Source: Oceanobacillus damuensis (lineage in GTDB: Bacteria; Bacillota; Bacilli; Bacillales; Amphibacillaceae). Taken from it: a stretch of DNA of 40,554 nucleotides. The stretch is taken from assembly GCF_001618145.1 (NCBI RefSeq), contig NZ_LQNF01000034.1:1-40554 (forward strand). The letters run 5' to 3'. Shown here piece by piece: positions 21,042 to 28,673 of the stretch. The first letter of the stretch is position 1. Every line of letters begins with the position of its first letter. Made by a program: the position numbers and the translations under genes. Below the pieces are notes generated by a model. It did not search any database. It saw only the letters and a list, made by a program, of their open reading frames with translations, and was not told the origin of the DNA.

Positions 21042-21881
21042 CTACAAGATCCGGGTAATACGGGTACGCACCTGTTCTTCTTTCACATTGATATTCTGCA
21101 CCCTGATTAATACCCGGTCGCCTTTTTTGACGTTTTGAAACTTCAAGTGAGTAGCCAGGGAATCCACGCCTGGTTCCAGATTAATGAATACACCGTACTC
21201 CCTTACACCGGAAACAACACCGACATATTCGCCACCTTTTTGGTATCGTTTTGTGCAATTCGGCCATGGATTTTCCTGGGTGGCTTTGGAACTCACTTTC
21301 ACCTTCTTCTTTTCTTTGTCGATAGATAGTATTTTTACTTTCAAAACATCGCCAACATTATATTCATCCTGTAGATTATCAATCCAACCATAGCGAACGT
21401 CTTCAATTGGAATAACCACTTCTATTCCACCGATATCAGCACGCAATACATGTTGACCCACATGGTGGATAACAGCTGGAATAATATCTTCTTCTTCCAC
21501 TTTACGCAACGTGATCTCCGCCATTTGCTCCAAGGCTTCGAGACGGGAACCGGTAAATATTTCTGTTTCCCGGTCATAATTGAGTACTTTAAAAGCTACT
21601 GTTTTTCCTGTCATTCCTCTTAGCTGCCGAAGATTATCTGCACCCGTAAATTCCATGGGGATCAATCCACGAATTGAACCGACCGATACAATGGCACACG
21701 TTTTTTCATTTTCACCTGCACCAAAGTTTTCGATTCCGGTAATTGGTGCCTGGAGAATCTTTTGGTTCTGGTAGGCACCATAAACTTGTTTCCAATCTTC
21801 ATTCGCTTTTTCCATCCCCTGATTCAACATTTTTGTGGGATCGAATCCTTCAATCAAGACACTGTTCATTTCTTCTGCCAT
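21042..21881 (-). CDS. Triple S1-domain RNA/ssDNA-binding protein
   Basis: 279 aa. Three OB/S1-like units are visible. The first is about 40-120 (ITGIENFGAGENEKTCAIVSV, here split ITGIENFGAG and ENEKTCAIVSV, ending ETEIFTGSR). The second is about 130-205 (IPAVIHHVGQHVLRADIGG ... LKVKILSIDKEKKKVKVS). The third is about 215-279 (EYVGVVSGVREYGVFINLEPG ... KGDRVLIRVQNI), split EYVGVVSGVREYGV and FINLEPG. It resembles ribosomal protein S1 fragments found in Gram-positive conjugative elements. It may bind the transferred strand or mRNAs of the operon. It lies directly after the coupling protein gene. Confidence 0.7.
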   Translation of the reverse strand: MAEEMNSVLIEGFDPTKMLNQGMEKANEDWKQVYGAYQNQKILQAPITGIENFGAGENEKTCAIVSVGSIRGLIPMEFTGADNLRQLRGMTGKTVAFKVLNYDRETEIFTGSRLEALEQMAEITLRKVEEEDIIPAVIHHVGQHVLRADIGGIEVVIPIEDVRYGWIDNLQDEYNVGDVLKVKILSIDKEKKKVKVSSKATQENPWPNCTKRYQKGGEYVGVVSGVREYGVFINLEPGVDSLATHLKFQNVKKGDRVLIRVQNINVKEEQVRTRITRIL

Positions 21882-21954
21882 TAAAATCGCTCCTTTATTT
21901 TTAAGATTTTCATTAAAAACGCCATTATAAAAAGCCCTTTTCTAAAGAGCTTTG

Positions 21955-24078
21955 TCACCAAAAATTATCATGTGATTTTCCAGAGGTTGTTACAGGTACT
22001 TCTTCTGTTTTAACATGTTCTTCCTTTGTTTGATTGATTTGATTTGTGCTTGTTTTCCCTATCCTTTTCGGTTGGCTCTCGTCGTGTGGCTCTCGCGGGC
22101 TGAATGAATCATGTTCAATGGCTTGTTTACTTTTGGAATGTTTTTGTTGAGATGATGTAGTATTTAAAACGTCTTTTGTTAGTTCACTTGGTTTATCTTG
22201 CTGGGCGTTATATATTTTCTTATTTAAAATACATTTCGTTTGCTTTATCAGTGTTGCACCAGATTTTTTTAGTTTAGTTGTTACACGTTTATCTTCCCAT
22301 TCCCGTCGCTCTTGCCAATTTTCCGGAACAATATCTCCCATTGCAAGCGATGGCTTTTGCATCTGCCCGTCATACATCATTTTGTGAATGTAATTATACT
22401 TCGGCAAGCTATCCATGATATCGGTTGGATCAAAGCGGTATTCCTCTGATTCCGTATCCCGGTAGCTTTCCGGAAAAAGAACCGGCATCCATAGTCGATG
22501 TTTGTAGGTGGATTGCCGCACAATGATTTTGTCCTTGCCAAACTCATCCGCGAATTCCTGTGCATCATCGGAAGACACCCCACCAAAACATAATTTGTTT
22601 CTGCAGTTGGTCATGATTGTTTTCTTCATTGCTTTTGCGCCAATCTTCCCCGATTCGATTTCCAGCTGCCCGAGGGATTGGGTCGCCAAGATTCCTGCAA
22701 CCTTATATTCGGCAGCAAGAGATAAAAAAATTTCCACATCCGGATTGATATAGCGTGAGTATTCGTCCACCACCATAAAATGTGGAACACGTGATTTTTC
22801 GGTACCTTCACGTCGGAATGTTCCGTTCTGCAAGTGCATGATAATAAATTGTCCGAATGCATCCCCGGCAGACTTCAATTTCCCAAGGGAAGTATTGACG
22901 ATAAGCACACCGCCTTCTGCAAAATGCTCATCAATATCTATATCACTCCTTCCCGTCATGATTTGACGGAGCATATCGTTACTTGTAATGTTCTCCAGTT
23001 GCGCACGAAGCCCAATGACAAACTGGCGGTATTTATCTGCCATGCTTCCGAGCAGTTCCGCTTCAAAGAAATGAACGAGATCGGTCACCCCGTCCCGTGC
23101 TTTTAGGTCTTCCACTTTTTTCTTGAGTACGGATGTGTCACGCAACGTGTTCATGACATCAATGATGTCCATATCATTCCCATGAAGTTCTTTTAAAAGT
23201 TTGGTCACATTCCGGGCCGACAGTTCCTGTACCGTGGCAAAGAAGGCATCCTGTTTTCCAAATAATCCTTTCAGTACCACGACAGTCGCCTCTGCCACGT
23301 CGTTGATTTCCCCTTCCATTGGATTGAAGCAATTGCTTTCATCGATGCGTTCCGGATCTATATAGATATAAGGAATATCCATCTCGTCACAGAATGCCTT
23401 CACTTTCCTTGCGAACGCCCCTTTGGGTTCAATAACCGATAGGCCAAGTTTCTTCCCTTGCTTTTTTTGAAGCAGTAACTGATAGATCATCGGCTCCAGG
23501 ATGGATGCTGTTTTTCCGGAGCGTGTGGCTCCGACAACCAGCATGTGCGTATAAAAATCTTTTCCCTTCCAAATGATCGGAACATCTTCATGTTCCATCG
23601 AATTTCCCAGTACCGTGACAATGTCTTCGTTTTTCTTAAGTCTGGACTTTTTAAATTCCTTTTTATATTCCGTATACCCCTCGGCTGGTTTTTCTTTAAT
23701 GCGCTGATTTCCCCGTTTCTTCCGGTAAGCAGTTTCTGCCCGCATGTACACTAGATTCATATAGATGCCGATCATCCCGAAAATTATAAGGGAGAGTTTC
23801 AGCATGAAGCTATCCGTGACAAGAGACTCCCACTGCCAATGGTCATATATGAAGCTTGCGGTTGCCATGATGCCAAATAACGTCATTGTCAAAGCCATGA
23901 GTCGATCCAACTTGTTGCTCCTGGTGTCCGTTACTTTCTTCAAAGTGAAGTAGCTTACCAATATCGCAGTACTCGCCACCAATGTAAGAATTGGGTCTGG
24001 TATGACGACTCCCCTAAGCATGAAGACAACCCCTGCGAGAGCAATAACAAATGCAGATAATGTTAAAAAAGTGAGCAT
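21955..24078 (-). CDS. VirD4/TraG-type coupling protein ATPase
   Basis: About 707 aa. Two N-terminal hydrophobic pairs (about 1-50 and 60-105) anchor it in the membrane. A cytoplasmic ATPase follows, with Walker A VVGATRSGKTASIL (about residues 180-193) and Walker B FMVVDEYSRY (about 433-442). The TraG/TraM-recognition C-terminal motif SLGQLE...NCRNKLCFGG follows. It links the DNA-processing complex to the secretion channel and pumps DNA. The last 130 residues are a Lys/Gln-rich tail of low complexity. The ATG at 24078 has GGGGAGG 5 nt upstream; the GTG at 24096 belongs to the end of the preceding gene. Confidence 0.9.
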   Translation of the reverse strand: MLTFLTLSAFVIALAGVVFMLRGVVIPDPILTLVASTAILVSYFTLKKVTDTRSNKLDRLMALTMTLFGIMATASFIYDHWQWESLVTDSFMLKLSLIIFGMIGIYMNLVYMRAETAYRKKRGNQRIKEKPAEGYTEYKKEFKKSRLKKNEDIVTVLGNSMEHEDVPIIWKGKDFYTHMLVVGATRSGKTASILEPMIYQLLLQKKQGKKLGLSVIEPKGAFARKVKAFCDEMDIPYIYIDPERIDESNCFNPMEGEINDVAEATVVVLKGLFGKQDAFFATVQELSARNVTKLLKELHGNDMDIIDVMNTLRDTSVLKKKVEDLKARDGVTDLVHFFEAELLGSMADKYRQFVIGLRAQLENITSNDMLRQIMTGRSDIDIDEHFAEGGVLIVNTSLGKLKSAGDAFGQFIIMHLQNGTFRREGTEKSRVPHFMVVDEYSRYINPDVEIFLSLAAEYKVAGILATQSLGQLEIESGKIGAKAMKKTIMTNCRNKLCFGGVSSDDAQEFADEFGKDKIIVRQSTYKHRLWMPVLFPESYRDTESEEYRFDPTDIMDSLPKYNYIHKMMYDGQMQKPSLAMGDIVPENWQERREWEDKRVTTKLKKSGATLIKQTKCILNKKIYNAQQDKPSELTKDVLNTTSSQQKHSKSKQAIEHDSFSPREPHDESQPKRIGKTSTNQINQTKEEHVKTEEVPVTTSGKSHDNFW

Positions 24079-24095
24079 ATCTTCCTCCCCTCTCA

Positions 24096-24398
24096 CTAAA
24101 AGTGCATAAAAATAGCACCGTTTAGACGGTACTCCGTGGATTCTATATATTCTCCTATATTTATTTCCTCTTTAGAAGTTTTGTAGACAACCTTGGTCGA
24201 TTCCTTCTCCTGATTGATGGAATTAGTGTAGTAATCGGATTTTTGATAGACTTTCTTTTGCTGTGGCGCCTTATTCATGATGGCAATTGCCTCATTCAGT
24301 TTCCTCAGTACATCTTGCTGTGTCTTGGACGGATGACACTGAATCTCCATTCCATCTGGATTTTGCCAATCGATCATTATACGATTTTCATTTTCCAT
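24096..24398 (-). CDS. Hypothetical protein, 100 aa
   Basis: MENENRIMIDWQNPDGMEI, then CHPSKTQQDVLRKLNEAIAI, a likely alpha-helix, and a Lys/Ser/Glu-rich second half. Soluble; no motif recognised. AAAGGAGACG lies before the ATG. It is between the 72-aa gene and the coupling protein gene, with which it nearly overlaps, so it may be an accessory factor of the coupling protein. Confidence 0.6.
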   Translation of the reverse strand: MENENRIMIDWQNPDGMEIQCHPSKTQQDVLRKLNEAIAIMNKAPQQKKVYQKSDYYTNSINQEKESTKVVYKTSKEEINIGEYIESTEYRLNGAIFMHF

Positions 24399-24437
24399 GA
24401 TGAACGTCTCCTTTTAGCTATATTGAAAAAGTGTTTC

Positions 24438-24656
24438 CTATCGTATTCTTCTTGTCATGTTTTCTACGGATAATACAAAAACCATTTCATCTGACATCAA
24501 TTCACGCATCGTTTTGAGTATTTTCCGTTGGACTTTGGGGCTGAAGGTTTCCAGCTCAAGATTCAGGGACCCTTCTGCATTGGTAAGCCTTGTTATATCC
24601 TTGAGCTCTGCCAAGACCGGATATGTGAGACCGTCTCTTTCGTTTTTAACTGTCAT
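24438..24656 (-). CDS. Hypothetical protein, 72 aa
   Basis: It begins MTVKNERDGLTYPVLAELKD and has amphipathic helices (SPKVQRKILKTMRELMSDEM). Soluble; family unknown. The ATG at 24656 has GGAGGAG 6 nt upstream and overlaps the stop of the previous gene as ATGA, so it is translationally coupled to the replication-relaxation protein. A longer reading from 24677 would lie inside that gene and is less likely. Confidence 0.6.
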   Translation of the reverse strand: MTVKNERDGLTYPVLAELKDITRLTNAEGSLNLELETFSPKVQRKILKTMRELMSDEMVFVLSVENMTRRIR

Positions 24657-25717
24657 GATTTGCTCCTCCCTTTCCAATCCTTGTGAAGTGCTGCTTTAAT
24701 TTCATCCTGTGTGATTTCCATATAGTCGATATGGTGGACAGATTCCAACAGCTTGTGGTGGATCGATTTCAAGTGGGGTTCGGTAATCACCAACACCTTA
24801 CGTCCATCCATCTCGTAATCTTCCTTCCGATATCTTTTCATGTTATAGATTTTTACCAGGTCCGTATCCAATAAGTTTACAAGGTACTTTTCTTCTCCAT
24901 TATGGTGGACAACCTGATCTAAGCCCTTAAAGTTTTTTCGTCTCTTAAAAGACGTTCTAAAGGACAGTGTGCTGTTATGCACTTGTTGCAGATAAGCATT
25001 GAACTGTTGTGCACTTCCTTCAAAGGCTCGTAAATAATCTTTGCCAAGCCCCCTAGGAAACACCTTCAGACTTTGGCATTTCAACATGGCATCACTGTCA
25101 ATGAACCTGTTGATGATTGCCTGGAAACTACCACCTCCCCTGCAAATGAATAGATAGTCCGTAAACTTGTGCATAGTAATCTCGGAAGCTATCTTTTCCA
25201 AATTCTTCACACTGGTATTTTCCAAAAAGGAGTAGAGCACATAATCTTGATCACATGCATTTTTTAAGATTCCCTGTATATTCACGCCACGATTTAGGTT
25301 ATGTCGCTTTTTTGCTGCCCTGCTGTCTTCCACGGTCCAGTTGAATTGCGAAAGTGCCATCAATATGTCATTCGTCATAAGCAGAAATGGCAAATGACGA
25401 ATACGAACGCGTAAGTCATAAGCTCTACGCTCTGCAGGATAGCCCTGCTTTCTCAAGCAGGCTATACCCGTCTCGCTGATGCGGTGGTAATTTCCCTGCC
25501 TACTTTGATGGGGATTGTACCCTTTAATCGGGGTGGTGATAATGTAACCGCTATTCCTTAGGGCGGTTAGCTTTTTATAGGTGTACCATTTACTGATACG
25601 GAAATAACGCATGATCTGCTCGGTACTTAATGCCCGATATTCATAGAGACCTCTCAGGATGTCAATATCCCGTGACTGGAGCTCTTTTACGACTGATTTA
25701 TTGCTCGATGTTGACAT
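24653..25717 (-). CDS. Replication-relaxation family winged-helix protein
   Basis: About 354 aa from the ATG at 25717. Residues 14-80 are a winged helix typical of the Replic_Relax family (LQSRDIDILRGLYEYRALS, then TEQIMRYFRISKWYTYKKLTAL split after RYF, ending NSGYIITTP). A second conserved block has RVRIRHLPFLLMTNDIL. Members occur on Gram-positive conjugative plasmids and ICEs next to VirD4 genes and are thought to act in plasmid replication or strand processing. No HUH relaxase or MobT-like relaxase is visible nearby, so this is a candidate for part of the relaxosome. The upstream gap contains palindromes that could be its DNA target. Confidence 0.7.
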   Translation of the reverse strand: MSTSSNKSVVKELQSRDIDILRGLYEYRALSTEQIMRYFRISKWYTYKKLTALRNSGYIITTPIKGYNPHQSRQGNYHRISETGIACLRKQGYPAERRAYDLRVRIRHLPFLLMTNDILMALSQFNWTVEDSRAAKKRHNLNRGVNIQGILKNACDQDYVLYSFLENTSVKNLEKIASEITMHKFTDYLFICRGGGSFQAIINRFIDSDAMLKCQSLKVFPRGLGKDYLRAFEGSAQQFNAYLQQVHNSTLSFRTSFKRRKNFKGLDQVVHHNGEEKYLVNLLDTDLVKIYNMKRYRKEDYEMDGRKVLVITEPHLKSIHHKLLESVHHIDYMEITQDEIKAALHKDWKGRSKS

Positions 25718-25886
25718 GATTTCACCTGCCTTTTTGCTGTGCATGTGGGGCTGTTTCGTTTCGTCATTTCTCCGCGTGACTATGAACTGCCTCAACAAAA
25801 CTACCCGCATTTTGAGTTATCATCTGATGTGCAATTTCGTAGAGTAAAAATGCCTATATCAATGATTTTCACTCTTTTTTTAAATA

Positions 25887-25948
25887 TCCAATATTCATTA
25901 ATGTTGGACTATCCAATATTAGTTTTTTTGAAATGATGTAATATTGGA
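25887..25948. promoter_or_regulatory. Cluster of TCCAATATT palindromes
   Basis: TCCAATATT at 25887-25895 with inverted AATGTTGGA at 25900-25908 (22-bp near-palindrome). TCCAATATT again at 25912-25920 with inverted AATATTGGA at 25940-25948, and a half-site TCCAATG at 25974-25980. It lies in the non-coding gap (25718-25990) before the replication-relaxation gene. It is an operator or a candidate origin of transfer. Confidence 0.5.
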
Positions 25949-25990
25949 TATCTGTTGCTTATTTGATTCACTGTCCAATGATGTTTATTG

Positions 25991-26746
25991 TCACCGCCAA
26001 AGATCTGAAATCTTATTCATCTCCTCCTCTCCTTTTTCCTGTTCATTTTCTTTACCTTTTTCTTTCTTCAGTTGCTCCAGCATCACCTCCCTTAGTTCAG
26101 CCTTCTGCATTTGCTTCATATTAAAATGGTTTCCTTTAAGATGTGATAGAAAATTAATCAGATGGTCCCTTTCAAGCAAATACACCTGGATATGATTTTC
26201 TTTATCTCGATGCCCTTCCTCTACAATAGAAAGCTCTTTCCAACTATCATCCGCAATCAAAGCTGTATGCCGAATAGCATCTATAATCACTTTGCGATTC
26301 CGATTGTCGAGATCACGGATTCTGTTGTCTGTAAAGTAATGAAGTATTACTAACGCTGCATGCTTAAAGGGCGTTTCGATCAAGCTAAAATCATAAGACC
26401 CAAGTGTAACTCGGTAATAATAGTCACGAATGATCCGTAGATATTCCCTGTCGTTTTCCTTGTAAAGAGGCAACATGCCGTCATAAGAAAACTGAAACAC
26501 GGGATATCCATTTATGGATAACGGAGTGGTTTTGGCAAGTGAATTCTCGAATTTCATTCCTTCATCCGCTGTTTGTGAATCCATTTCAAGCATCCGCTGC
26601 ATAGTATCTTCCTTTAATCTTTCTAAACTTTTTAGAATTTCCCAATAATGGGTTTGCAACAATTTTCTTTTCCCCTTTCTGTCTGACGTGATTTGCCTTG
26701 GTAACTCCTTGGTATATCCTTGTTTATCATTTTCAACGTCGGACAA
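25991..26746 (-). CDS. RusA-like resolvase domain protein
   Basis: 251 aa. The central part has IRDLDNRNRKVIIDAIRHTA then LIADDSWKELSIVEEGHRD. This matches the RusA signature DxDN...K...ALxxxxIxDDxxV, where the aspartates bind metal at Holliday junctions. The N-terminal 60 residues are helical and basic; the last 50 are a Lys/Glu coiled-coil-like tail. It may resolve branched intermediates of plasmid transfer or replication; this role is inferred. It starts TTG without a convincing ribosome binding site, inside a repeated CGTCGGAC motif. It lies between the wall hydrolase and the replication-relaxation gene. Confidence 0.55.
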   Translation of the reverse strand: MSDVENDKQGYTKELPRQITSDRKGKRKLLQTHYWEILKSLERLKEDTMQRMLEMDSQTADEGMKFENSLAKTTPLSINGYPVFQFSYDGMLPLYKENDREYLRIIRDYYYRVTLGSYDFSLIETPFKHAALVILHYFTDNRIRDLDNRNRKVIIDAIRHTALIADDSWKELSIVEEGHRDKENHIQVYLLERDHLINFLSHLKGNHFNMKQMQKAELREVMLEQLKKEKGKENEQEKGEEEMNKISDLWR

Positions 26747-26855
26747 CTATTTTTCTTTTTCGAAGTTAATTATTTTTTAGACAAAACGTCCGACGTTCAG
26801 ATTGCAAATTCCTTTCACCATAGGAACTAGCTACTTATCATTGCGTCGGACAATT
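26735..26855. repeat. Three CGTCSGAC motifs
   Basis: AACGTCGGACAA (overlapping the RusA-like start), AACGTCCGACGTT (palindromic, near 26787) and GCGTCGGACAA (just after the wall-hydrolase stop), spaced 50-60 bp in an otherwise AT-rich stretch. GC-rich motifs repeated in this setting suggest protein-binding sites. Confidence 0.4.
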
Positions 26856-27909
26856 ATTCAGACGGTAAAAGTAAATCGAATTCTTCCAGATAGCCTAAAG
26901 GATCAACGGGTTTATCATCCAGTAAAATTTCAAAATGAAGATGTGGACCTGAGGAATGTCCAGTAGAGCCAACAAGGCCTATACGCTCACCCGCTTTCAC
27001 CTTACTTCCTGTTGGAATCCCTTTTTTTGCTAGATGTGCATACCTTGTTTTCATCCCATCGCCATGATCAATTACCACCAAATATCCATAGCCACTACCA
27101 TTCTCCAAGCCACCGTCAACCGTTCCACTCAATTCACTTACTATCACTGTACCCTCCCGAAATGCGACGATTGATTGACCATAAATTCCTGGAGAAGCTA
27201 TATCAATTCCCGCATGCAGTTTTCCCCAACGCTGTCCAAATGTTGAAGTTATCGTTTTAGTATAGGGTACCAACCATGCTGTTTCTCCTCTTATCTCTAT
27301 TTCATTTGTGTTTTCACAATTCATCGTAAGACCACCCAGTTGATTAATATAATCGTTTACGTTTGGTACCCAATATTGATTTAATCCATTAGGATCATTC
27401 GCAGCATCTAAGGGGGCATAAACGCTTCCCAAATCTTCAATGGTAATTAATCCGTCCTTTATAATTCGGTTATGCAAGGTCTTTCCCATGGATTCAATTC
27501 CTTTGTCCAGTGTGTCAAAACGCATTAACCCACTTCCATCCGGATTCATTAAACCGCCAGGATTGTTTCTGAAAACCAATGCATCTGAAGTTCCCCTTGC
27601 AGTTTCATGTATGGAAATAGCGAGCATCAGGACAGGATCTATTCCGGCTTTTTCGGCAACCTCCAGAAATTTATCACCACTTTTTTGTAAATATCCCCCA
27701 TGTAGTTCGATTATTTCCTTCCATAACTCCATATCAACCTCACCAGTTTGGGTACAGCGGCCAACTCCCCACTCGGGTTCTTCTTCGTTAAATTCATCTA
27801 ATCCAAAATCAAAGAAGAGATATCCTATAGAAAAAAATAAAATCACCATTATCATAATGATAATTAACAACAAGACTAGCGGTATTCCTACGATAAAGAG
27901 TTTCTTCAA
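26854..27909 (-). CDS. Bifunctional peptidoglycan hydrolase of the conjugation system
   Basis: 351 aa. One N-terminal membrane anchor (residues 5-33) is followed by a lysozyme/glucosaminidase-like domain (AEKAGIDPVLMLAISIHETA with the catalytic-type Glu, then NNPGGLMNPDG; about 75-185). A C-terminal M23 zinc endopeptidase follows, with HAGID near 232 and HLHFE near 322 giving the metal and catalytic His. It corresponds to TcpG/Orf14 of pCW3/Tn916 and opens the cell wall for the channel. It is exported and anchored in the membrane. The next gene upstream is the second VirB8-like protein, 35 bp away. Confidence 0.9.
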   Translation of the reverse strand: MKKLFIVGIPLVLLLIIIMIMVILFFSIGYLFFDFGLDEFNEEEPEWGVGRCTQTGEVDMELWKEIIELHGGYLQKSGDKFLEVAEKAGIDPVLMLAISIHETARGTSDALVFRNNPGGLMNPDGSGLMRFDTLDKGIESMGKTLHNRIIKDGLITIEDLGSVYAPLDAANDPNGLNQYWVPNVNDYINQLGGLTMNCENTNEIEIRGETAWLVPYTKTITSTFGQRWGKLHAGIDIASPGIYGQSIVAFREGTVIVSELSGTVDGGLENGSGYGYLVVIDHGDGMKTRYAHLAKKGIPTGSKVKAGERIGLVGSTGHSSGPHLHFEILLDDKPVDPLGYLEEFDLLLPSE

Positions 27910-27944
27910 AACACCTTATACTCCTCCCTTTCTGCTCCTGACCT

Positions 27945-28670
27945 TTAAAAAGGTGCATTGATTAAAAGATCTGCCACCCTCCATTCTTTATCTTCCTTTC
28001 TCAGTAAGAGTGTATAAATTTCAGTTATCCTTTCTGATTTTTTCTTATGGTAATCTAATATTTCTCCTTCAATTTTTGCTATCCAAATAATCTCATCTGT
28101 CGTTTCCGGTGTATCAAAAGGCTCAAATATTTCCGTGTGTATAATTTTTCGATACATCTTACTTATTGTTCCTTGTTCAGGCTGTTGCTGCCACCGATTG
28201 TAGAAATCCACCGTCATATATTTCTTGCTCGCTTCCACATATTCCAAAGGATATTTCCCATTGAAGTTGTAAAATATCTTCACAAATTCTTTGGCGATTT
28301 CTTTTGATTTTGCAACGCTCTCTTTTCCATACATATGTTGATATGTGGGAGGGAATTGAGATTCATCTACCTTTTGCGGAACAATCTCTTCAAAGCCTTC
28401 ATAATCTCCATCCATGGGTTTATTCACCTTACCACCTGTTTCGTCTTTTATTGCAATTTCATTTTTATCGGTGCTCCGTATTTGTTTCACCTTTTGGTAT
28501 TGAGTAACATTTTCCATGGTTTTATCATTTTCATTCTGCTCTACCGAATCCTCTAACTTATTTTGATTGTTATACCTTTCCTTTGAACCGATAAAAACAC
28601 TAAAAACAATGAGGATTGCACCAACCCCCATTGATGTGTAAACGATTATTTTTTTAACTCGAAGACTCAA
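27945..28670 (-). CDS. VirB8/TcpC-like conjugation protein, short form
   Basis: 241 aa. One N-terminal span (IIVYTSMGVGAILIVFSVFI) is followed by a polar linker and a C-terminal domain (AKEFVKIFYNFNGKYPLEYVE ... EWRVADLLINAPF, first part split AKEFVKIFYNF and NGKYPLEYVE). This has the NTF2-like pattern of VirB8/TcpC periplasm-side proteins: a helix with a Phe-Tyr cluster, then strands ending in a W-x-V motif. It probably assembles with the VirB6-like channel protein encoded 4 bp upstream. I judge it by pattern, not by close similarity. Confidence 0.6.
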   Translation of the reverse strand: MSLRVKKIIVYTSMGVGAILIVFSVFIGSKERYNNQNKLEDSVEQNENDKTMENVTQYQKVKQIRSTDKNEIAIKDETGGKVNKPMDGDYEGFEEIVPQKVDESQFPPTYQHMYGKESVAKSKEIAKEFVKIFYNFNGKYPLEYVEASKKYMTVDFYNRWQQQPEQGTISKMYRKIIHTEIFEPFDTPETTDEIIWIAKIEGEILDYHKKKSERITEIYTLLLRKEDKEWRVADLLINAPF

Positions 28671-28673
28671 ACT

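Noticed and set aside
22377..22862. Out-of-frame minus-strand frames within the coupling protein gene
   Set aside because: The VirD4/TraG frame is continuous through this region with its Walker motifs in order.
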